Positions 15,499-20,564 of a stretch of DNA of 20,564 nt are shown here, piece after piece. Source of the DNA: an uncultured Clostridia bacterium (GTDB taxonomy: Bacteria > Bacillota > Clostridia > TANB77 > CAG-508); contig CAKPPL010000012.1 in NCBI GenBank assembly GCA_934177555.1, forward strand, positions 1-20,564, given 5' to 3'. The position numbers and the translations under genes are program-made. Every line of letters starts with the position of its first letter. The stretch's first letter is position 1. The notes under the pieces were generated by a model. It worked only from the letters and a program-made list of their open reading frames with translations, was not told the origin of the DNA and searched no databases.

Positions 15499-16377
15499 AT
15501 GTTAAAAAATTGTACAATATGTCCACATAATTGTGGAATAGATAGAAACAAATATGTAGGAAGATGTAAATCAAATAGTAAAGTAAAAATAGCTTTATAT
15601 TCAATTCATAATTTTGAAGAACCATGCATAAGTGGAGAACATGGTTCTGGAACTATATTTTTTTCAAATTGCAATATGAACTGTATATATTGTCAAAATT
15701 ATGAAATTAGTCAATTAGGAAGAGGAAAAGAAATATCAAATGAAGAGCTTGCAGAAATAATGTTGAAACAACAAGAAAAAGGTGTAGAAAATATAAATTT
15801 AGTTACACCTACAAGTTATACTTTAAATATAATAGAAGCTATAAAAATTGCTAAAAATAAAGGATTAAAAATTCCAATAGTATATAATACAAATGGATAT
15901 GAAAAAGTAGAAACATTAAAACTTTTAAAAGGATATATAGATATATATTTACCTGATTTTAAATATGCAGAAAATGAACTTGGAAAGAAATATTCAAAAG
16001 TAGATAATTATTTTGAAATTGCAACAAAAGCATTAAAAGAAATGTATGAACAAGTGGGAACACCTAAGTTAGATGAAAATGGAATCATGAAAAAAGGAAT
16101 TATGATTAGACATTTAGTATTACCTAATAATATAGAAAATAGTAAAAAAGTTTTAAAATGGATAAAAAATAATTTTGAGAATAAAGTTTATGTAAGTATA
16201 ATGGCACAATATTTTCCAACATATAAAGCAAAAGAAACAAATGATATAAATAGAAAATTAACAAAAGAAGAATATTCAGAAATAGAGACATATTTATATG
16301 ATTTAGATTTAGAAAACGGATATATTCAAGAATTAGGTGAACATGAAGAAGAATATGTGCCAAAATGGGAATTTTAA
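15499..16377 (+). CDS. PflX-type radical SAM protein (COG1313)
   Basis: The 292-residue protein has the radical SAM motif CNMNCIYC with Cys58, Cys62 and Cys65. An N-terminal Cys-rich segment (Cys5, Cys8, Cys12, Cys23; CTICPHNCGIDRNKYVGRC) may hold another metal centre. The stretches EEPCISGEHGSGTIFFS, NINLVTPTSYT, IPIVYNTNGYE, DIYLPDFKYAE and IRHLVLPNN are those of the PflX family, often labelled pyruvate formate-lyase activating enzyme-like. True PflA activity is unproven for this family, and no formate lyase gene is nearby. The AGAGGA site overlaps the permease stop codon, and the gap is 10 bp, so it is probably the last gene of the 10893 operon. A following terminator is not visible. Confidence 0.88.
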   Translation: MLKNCTICPHNCGIDRNKYVGRCKSNSKVKIALYSIHNFEEPCISGEHGSGTIFFSNCNMNCIYCQNYEISQLGRGKEISNEELAEIMLKQQEKGVENINLVTPTSYTLNIIEAIKIAKNKGLKIPIVYNTNGYEKVETLKLLKGYIDIYLPDFKYAENELGKKYSKVDNYFEIATKALKEMYEQVGTPKLDENGIMKKGIMIRHLVLPNNIENSKKVLKWIKNNFENKVYVSIMAQYFPTYKAKETNDINRKLTKEEYSEIETYLYDLDLENGYIQELGEHEEEYVPKWEF

Positions 16378-16392
16378 AAAATAATAAAAAAA

Positions 16393-16423
16393 TGTAGAAA
16401 AAAATAATATATTGTGTTATACT
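16393..16423 (+). promoter_or_regulatory. Extended -10 promoter of thyA–dfrA
   Basis: TATACT at 16418–16423 is preceded by TGT (16415–16417), an extended -10. The -35 is weak: TGTAGA at 16393–16398 with a 19-nt spacer. The start would be near 16430, just before the AAGGAGG (16436–16442) of thyA. Confidence 0.55.
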
Positions 16424-16449
16424 CAAAACAATTATAAGGAGGTTTTAAT

Positions 16450-17307
16450 ATGACGCAAGCTGATAAACACTTTATAGAAACATGTAAAGAAATAATAGAA
16501 AATGGATATTCATCAGAAGGAACAAATGTAAGAACAAAATGGGAAGATGGAAGTGAAGCTAATTATATATCAATAGTAGGAGTTACAAATAAATATGATG
16601 TAGGAAAAGAATTTCCAATGATAACATTGAGAAATAACAGTCAAACTGTAAAAAGAGCAATAGACGAAATTTTATGGATATGGCAGAAAAAATCAAATAA
16701 TATAAAAGACTTAAATTCACATATATGGGATCAATGGGCAGACGAAAACGGAACAATAGGAAAAGCTTATGGATATCAAATGGCTAAAAAATATGATTTT
16801 AAGACAAAAGACGGAATAAAACAAATGGATCAAGTTGATTTTGTTTTATACTTATTACAAAATGACCAATCAAGTCGTAGAATTATGACAAATATATTTA
16901 ATCATTCAGAATTAAAAGATATGGCACTAGAACCATGTGTATATGGAACACAATGGCTAGTAAAGCAAGGAAAATTACATTTAATATTAAATCAACGTTC
17001 ACAAGATATGTTAGCTGCAAACGGATGGAATGTAATGCAATATGCAGCTTTACAATGTATGTTTGCACAAGTTGTAGGGTTAGAAGTAGGAACTTTAACA
17101 CATAATATAGGAGATTGTCATATATATGATAGACATATTCCATTAGTAAAAAAATTAATAGAAGCAGATACAATGGATGTACATCCAAAATTAAAAATAA
17201 ATAATCCAACAAAAAACTTTTATGATTTTAAAGTAGAAGACTTTGAAATTGAAGGATATGATTATAATAAAGAAATAAAATTAGGAAAAATACCAGTAGC
17301 AGAATAA
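16450..17307 (+). CDS. thyA: Thymidylate synthase (ThyA type)
   Basis: ThyA methylates dUMP to dTMP with methylene-tetrahydrofolate, giving dihydrofolate. The 285-residue protein has the catalytic Cys163 in LEPCVYGTQW, as in the Bacillus subtilis/phage ThyA group, then NQRSQDML with the phosphate-binding Arg183 and Asp186, and THNIGDCHIYDRHI near the C-terminus. VRTKWEDG near residue 27 is also typical. The usual LGNPFN is replaced by LAANGWN: the Asn that reads the dUMP base (Asn194) is kept, but Gly, Pro and Phe are changed. I recall similar variants in other gut Clostridia, so it is probably active. AAGGAGG lies 7 nt before the ATG. dfrA follows after 16 bp. Confidence 0.93.
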   Translation: MTQADKHFIETCKEIIENGYSSEGTNVRTKWEDGSEANYISIVGVTNKYDVGKEFPMITLRNNSQTVKRAIDEILWIWQKKSNNIKDLNSHIWDQWADENGTIGKAYGYQMAKKYDFKTKDGIKQMDQVDFVLYLLQNDQSSRRIMTNIFNHSELKDMALEPCVYGTQWLVKQGKLHLILNQRSQDMLAANGWNVMQYAALQCMFAQVVGLEVGTLTHNIGDCHIYDRHIPLVKKLIEADTMDVHPKLKINNPTKNFYDFKVEDFEIEGYDYNKEIKLGKIPVAE

Positions 17308-17323
17308 GAAAGGAAAATATAAA

Positions 17324-17812
17324 ATGTTAAGTATAGTAGTTGCAAAAGCAAAAAATAATGTAATAGGTAAAGATAATCATTTATTATGGCATTTACCAGA
17401 AGATTTAAAAAGATTTAAAGAATTAACGACAGGGCATACAATAATAATGGGAAGAAAGACATTTGAATCAATAGGAAAAATATTGCCAAACAGAAAACAT
17501 ATAATATTTAGTCAAAACCCAGATTTTAAAATAAATAATGAGCAAGTAGAAATTGTACATTCAATGTTACAAATACAAGAATATATAGAAAGTGAAGAAG
17601 AATGTTTTGTAATAGGTGGTGCAATGATATATAATTTATTAATGCCATATGTTCAAAAGATGTATGTAACACAAATTAACAAAGAATTTGAGGGAGATAC
17701 ATTTTTCCCAAGAATAGATGAAGAAAAATGGCAAGAAATTGATAAATCATCAGGAAAAGATGAAGAAAATGATCTTGAATATGAATTTTTAACATATATA
17801 AGAAAAAAATAG
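17324..17812 (+). CDS. dfrA: Dihydrofolate reductase
   Basis: The enzyme reduces dihydrofolate to tetrahydrofolate with NADPH, restoring the cofactor used up by thymidylate synthase in the gene just upstream. The 162-residue protein has all landmarks: IVVAKAKNNVIGKDNHLLWHLPEDL with the proton-donating Asp27 and Trp22, the NADPH motif IIMGRKTFESIG (residues 40–51), and VIGGAMIYNLL with the Gly-Gly pair at residues 98–99. It ends in the usual strand EYEFLTYIRK. A GAAAGGAAAA ribosome binding site precedes the ATG. thyA–dfrA pairs are common. The gene is followed by a hairpin that probably ends the transcript. folA is the equivalent symbol in E. coli. Confidence 0.96.
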   Translation: MLSIVVAKAKNNVIGKDNHLLWHLPEDLKRFKELTTGHTIIMGRKTFESIGKILPNRKHIIFSQNPDFKINNEQVEIVHSMLQIQEYIESEEECFVIGGAMIYNLLMPYVQKMYVTQINKEFEGDTFFPRIDEEKWQEIDKSSGKDEENDLEYEFLTYIRKK

Positions 17813-17814
17813 TA

Positions 17815-17841
17815 ATAAAGTAAAAAAACTTCCATATACAT
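17815..17841 (+). promoter_or_regulatory. Possible SigE-type sporulation promoter of sipL
   Basis: CATATACAT at 17833–17841 resembles the SigE -10 (CATACAnT), and ATA at 17815–17817 lies 15 nt upstream at the expected -35 distance. SipL genes are SigE-dependent in Clostridioides difficile. The match is imperfect and AT-rich sequence gives many chance hits, so it is tentative. The start would fall near 17848, in the loop of the hairpin described next. Confidence 0.35.
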
Positions 17842-17872
17842 TTAATAAACAAAAATGTAAGGAGGTTTTTTT
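17822..17872 (+). terminator. Terminator-like hairpin carrying the sipL Shine-Dalgarno
   Basis: The left arm 17822–17833 (seven A, then CTTCC) pairs with 17861–17872 (GGAGG, then seven T) with one wobble. After a small internal loop, TACATTT (17837–17843) pairs with AAATGTA (17853–17859), leaving a 9-nt loop. The GC-containing stem followed by a T-run is an intrinsic terminator for thyA–dfrA. The same GGAGG is the Shine-Dalgarno of the gene starting at 17873, 7 nt from its ATG. Confidence 0.65.
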
Positions 17873-19438
17873 ATGGATATAAATGCAACAAAAGAGACAT
17901 TAAACGTTAATAAAATAGTATGTGAAAAAAAAGAACTTATAAGTGTACAAGGAGATATGATAGTACCAGATTCAAAGCCAGATATTTTAAGCACAATAAA
18001 TACTAGTGGAAATGTATGTATATATAAAAAAGAAACATTAGATGGTAAGGTAAGAATAGATGGAAGTATTTTAACATATATAATGTATTTAGCAGAAGGG
18101 GAAAATGATAGCATAAGAGGGTTAAATACAAATTTGGATTTTTCTGAAATAATCAATATGCCAGAAGTTACAACTGGTATGAATATAGATGTGGGAATAA
18201 TGGTAAAATTTATAGAATGTAAAGTATTAAATGGAAGAAAAATAGCTCTAAATGCATCAATAGAAGCAAATATTAAAGCATATGCTAATGAAACAGTAGA
18301 TATTATAACAAATATAAATGATGAAAATATACAAGTATTAAATAAAAATATGAAAGTAAATTCATTGCTAGGAGATGGATGTACAAAAGCAAGTGTAAAA
18401 GAAAATATAACAATACCAAATACAGATAATTTAGTTGAAATTTTAAAATCACAAATTACATTAGTTGATAAAGATATAAAAATAAGTTACAATAAGATTT
18501 TAGCTAAATCAGAAGTAGAAATAAATTTAGCATATTTAACAGAAGATGGAAGAATAGAATCTATAAGAACAAGATTGCCATTAGTAGGTTTTATAGATAT
18601 GCCTAATGTAAAAGAAGAGAATATATGTGAAACAATGTATATGATAAAAAATATTATTATAAAAGCTAATAGTGTGGAAGAACATTCTATTTACGTAGAA
18701 ATGGAAATAGAAATTTCATGTATGGTATATGAAGAAAAAGATATACAATTAATACAAGATATGTATTGTCCAGGTGAGAAAATGGAATTTAATAAAAATA
18801 TGGTTAACACTATGACAAATAAGCAATGTAAGAAAAGTAATTGTAATATAAATGAAAAAATAAGTGTAGATGAATTAGAAAATGGAAATATAATAGATGT
18901 TGAAATTACTCCAATAATAAATAGAGAAAGCAAATTAAATGAAAAAGTTACATATGAAGGAGAGTTACAATTAAATTTCATATTTACAGACAATTCTTCG
19001 GTTGGAGTAAATACTAAACAAGTAACAATACCTTTTGAACATACAATAGATGGAATAGAAAATGCTGAAAATTGTAAAATTGAAACAAACATAGATGTAA
19101 ATTCTCAGGAATTTAATAATCAATCTGGGAATATAAGTGCAAATGTGGATTTAGTGGTAGAAACTAATATAGTTGGAAATTCAGCAATACCAGTAATAAA
19201 TGATATATCAATGGAAAAGCAAGAGGATCTTGAAGATTATAGTGTTGTTATTTATGTGGTAAAATCAGGAGATACCTTATGGAAGATAGCTAAAAGATTT
19301 GGAAGTACAGTTGATGATATTGCTAGAGTAAATGGAATGGAAAATCCAAATAAAATAAATATTGGAGAAAAAATATATATACCTAAATATGTATTAAAAA
19401 AAGCAAAAGAACCAATAGTATTAAAACAAAATGTCTAA
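17873..19438 (+). CDS. sipL: SipL-like spore coat morphogenesis protein (SPOCS/DUF3794 repeats + LysM)
   Basis: The 521-residue protein has three related domains of the SPOCS (DUF3794) type, at about residues 14–140, 188–310 and 340–455. A LysM domain follows at about 461–505 (YVVKSGDTLWKIAKRFG, NKINIGEKIYIP). The first domain shows the typical QGDMIVPDSKPDILSTI. This is the architecture of C. difficile SipL, which binds SpoIVA through its LysM end and helps the coat attach to the forespore. Members with this layout are widespread in spore-forming Clostridia. It has no signal peptide, as expected for a mother-cell protein. yunB overlaps its end by 8 bp. Translation begins from a Shine-Dalgarno inside a terminator-like hairpin (17861–17865). 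Confidence 0.85.
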   Translation: MDINATKETLNVNKIVCEKKELISVQGDMIVPDSKPDILSTINTSGNVCIYKKETLDGKVRIDGSILTYIMYLAEGENDSIRGLNTNLDFSEIINMPEVTTGMNIDVGIMVKFIECKVLNGRKIALNASIEANIKAYANETVDIITNINDENIQVLNKNMKVNSLLGDGCTKASVKENITIPNTDNLVEILKSQITLVDKDIKISYNKILAKSEVEINLAYLTEDGRIESIRTRLPLVGFIDMPNVKEENICETMYMIKNIIIKANSVEEHSIYVEMEIEISCMVYEEKDIQLIQDMYCPGEKMEFNKNMVNTMTNKQCKKSNCNINEKISVDELENGNIIDVEITPIINRESKLNEKVTYEGELQLNFIFTDNSSVGVNTKQVTIPFEHTIDGIENAENCKIETNIDVNSQEFNNQSGNISANVDLVVETNIVGNSAIPVINDISMEKQEDLEDYSVVIYVVKSGDTLWKIAKRFGSTVDDIARVNGMENPNKINIGEKIYIPKYVLKKAKEPIVLKQNV

Positions 19439-20156
19439 AATTTATTCAAGAAAAAGATTCTTAATAAAGCCATATTTTAATAAGAATAAGCCAGTAAATC
19501 CAAGAGAAAATAGGGCACAAAAAAGAATTATTAAAATATTAATAATATTATTAATATCTATTTTAACATGTAAAATGCTATTGAACTATATATATCCAGT
19601 ATTTGAGAGTATGTGTGAAGATAAAGCAAAATCAATAGCAACAACTATTACAAACCAACAATCAACAGTTATAATGAATAATTATAAATATGATGAATTA
19701 TATTCAATAGAAAAAGACAATAATGGTAATATAATAATGATAAAATCTAATATAATTCCAATAAATAATATGATGTCTGATTTAGCAGAAAAAATACAAA
19801 TTGAATTTGACAAAATCGAAAAGACTGATATAAGTATTCCTATAGGAAGTTTGACTGGAAGTTATCTATTTTCAGGAGTTGGACCAGATATTCCAATAAA
19901 AGTTTCTACTGTAGGGAGTATAGAGACAGATGTAAAAAGTGAATTCGAAGAACAAGGAATTAATCAGACATTACATAGGGTATATGTTGTTCTTGCATGT
20001 AAAGTTAAAATTTTAACACCAATAAAAAATTATGAAGAGACAATAACAAATCAAGTAATAGTAGCAGAACATGTTATTATAGGTAATATTCCAAATACTT
20101 ATTATAATTTAAATGGATTAGAAAGCACTAGAGATTCATTAGAAGTAATTAATTAG
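19431..20156 (+). CDS. yunB: Sporulation protein YunB
   Basis: The 241-residue protein has a basic N-terminus, one membrane helix at about residues 34–55, and an outer domain with the YunB hallmarks: VFESMCEDKAKSIATTITNQ, IIPINNMMSDLAEKIQ, IPIGSLTGSYLFSGVGPDIPIKV and NQTLHRVYVVLACKVKIL. YunB is a SigE-dependent protein needed for normal spore formation in B. subtilis; its biochemical role is unknown. The ATG lies 8 bp inside the sipL end (ATGTCTAA shared) and I see no Shine-Dalgarno before it, so translation probably depends on ribosomes finishing sipL. It ends with TAG just before a strong terminator. Confidence 0.92.
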   Translation: MSKIYSRKRFLIKPYFNKNKPVNPRENRAQKRIIKILIILLISILTCKMLLNYIYPVFESMCEDKAKSIATTITNQQSTVIMNNYKYDELYSIEKDNNGNIIMIKSNIIPINNMMSDLAEKIQIEFDKIEKTDISIPIGSLTGSYLFSGVGPDIPIKVSTVGSIETDVKSEFEEQGINQTLHRVYVVLACKVKILTPIKNYEETITNQVIVAEHVIIGNIPNTYYNLNGLESTRDSLEVIN

Positions 20157-20161
20157 AAAGT

Positions 20162-20197
20162 AAAGCTAAAAATCTTTTATAGGTTTTTAGCTTTTTT
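20162..20197 (+). terminator. Intrinsic terminator after yunB
   Basis: AAAGCTAAAAA at 20162–20172 is the reverse complement of TTTTTAGCTTT at 20184–20194. Three further pairs (one wobble) close a 5-nt loop, and the right arm runs into six T (20192–20197). It ends the sipL–yunB transcript. Confidence 0.88.
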
Positions 20198-20246
20198 GCA
20201 TATATTATCAAAATTGAGGGAATTTTAACTAAAAGGAGTATAAAAA

Positions 20247-20564
20247 ATGTTCAAACCAAAAGAGATATATTATGAAAAGAAAATAGAAAATTATGAATTA
20301 GGAAAAGAGTTATTAAAAAAATATGAAGATGTTCCTAAAAAAACTATAGAAAATCACAACAACATAGAAGAGATGAGAAAAAAAGAAAATTCAGAATTTC
20401 CAAATATGAAAAGAAATTTAATTATAGGGGTTCGTAAAACACAAAAGTTTGTTGAAAACCATAAAACATCAGATTATTTAGTTCCATATACTTCATCAGG
20501 ATGTACTGCAATGTGTATGTATTGTTATTTAGTATGTAATTATAATAAATGTGCATATTTAAGA
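20247..20564 (+). CDS. splB: Spore photoproduct lyase, N-terminal part (cut by window edge)
   Basis: The frame is open from ATG 20247 to the last base (106 codons). The residues show YTSSGCTAMCMYCYLVCNYNKCAYLR: the radical SAM motif has Cys86, Cys90 and Cys93, directly followed by two further Cys (97, 102). The CYLVCNYNKC continuation marks the clostridial form of spore photoproduct lyase, the enzyme that repairs UV-made thymine dimers of spore DNA at germination. The catalytic hydrogen-donor Cys and the substrate-binding part lie outside the window. AAGGAG at about 20232–20237 gives a good ribosome binding site. With the terminator just upstream it needs its own promoter; a CATATATTA sequence at 20199–20207 could be a sporulation -10, but I cannot support a -35. 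Confidence 0.92.
   Translation, partial: MFKPKEIYYEKKIENYELGKELLKKYEDVPKKTIENHNNIEEMRKKENSEFPNMKRNLIIGVRKTQKFVENHKTSDYLVPYTSSGCTAMCMYCYLVCNYNKCAYLR

Noticed and set aside
15499..16377. Pyruvate formate-lyase activating enzyme (PflA).
   Set aside because: The N-terminal Cys-rich segment and the NINLVTPT and VYNTNGYE stretches fit the PflX group instead, and no formate lyase gene is nearby.
10893..16377. Ribosomally made, radical SAM-modified peptide cluster.
   Set aside because: No short precursor ORF with its own ribosome binding site fits in the gaps of 10–34 bp, and the radical SAM protein lacks a visible SPASM domain and leader-binding domain.
16378..16449. A terminator after the radical SAM gene.
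   Set aside because: The region is A-rich with no stem of useful length; only a promoter can be supported.
1..20564. Alternative genetic code (TGA read as Trp), suggested by low GC and missing TGA stops.
   Set aside because: Trp is TGG in the conserved motifs checked (XseA, ThyA, dihydrofolate reductase) and full-length proteins of normal size are obtained with the standard code.

Overview
The window is a very AT-rich, densely packed stretch of an endospore-forming Bacillota chromosome, most likely class Clostridia. The evidence is the low-GC codon use (AGA, ATA, TTA dominate), strong AAGGAGG-type ribosome binding sites, the Asp23–AmaP–DUF2273–NusB–XseA–XseB gene order, and sporulation genes at the right end (SipL-like SPOCS/LysM protein, YunB, spore photoproduct lyase). 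I cannot name the species. All genes but one are on the + strand, and no gap without a gene exceeds about 120 bp. I see no tRNA, rRNA, CRISPR, insertion sequence or prophage.

Layout. (1) 1–5536 is one long run: the end of an Asp23/Gls24 gene, amaP, a DUF2273 protein, nusB, xseA, an unrecognised membrane-anchored protein, xseB, a divergent PAP2 (DUF212) protein, and fhs. It covers the envelope Asp23 complex, transcription antitermination, exonuclease VII and one-carbon metabolism. (2) 5544–6119 is a one-gene unit with its own promoter and terminator, encoding a type IV pilin-like protein without the usual Glu at mature position 5. A perfect 9-bp inverted repeat brackets its -10 box. (3) 6192–10250 holds miaB (tRNA modification) and mutS (mismatch repair), closed by a bidirectional terminator shared with the convergent tsaE. 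(4) tsaE (minus strand) diverges from a strong promoter at 10830–10858. That promoter opens a probable six-gene operon (10893–16377): a membrane-anchored two-domain protein, a DUF4116 repeat protein, a second membrane-anchored protein, an ABC ATPase and permease, and a PflX-type radical SAM protein. (5) 16393–17812 is a thyA–dfrA pair that makes dTMP and recycles the dihydrofolate this produces. (6) From 17822 on lie the sporulation genes sipL and yunB (overlapping), a terminator, and the start of splB, which is cut by the window edge.

The most interesting signals are in the junctions. The hairpin between dfrA and sipL looks like a terminator whose 3' arm contains the sipL Shine-Dalgarno, with a possible sporulation-type promoter that would start transcription inside the loop and so free that site. 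A GNRA-loop mini-hairpin sits between a distant Shine-Dalgarno and the start codon at 12508. The six-gene ABC/DUF4116/PflX unit is the best candidate here for an undescribed functional module, but its function cannot be read from sequence alone.
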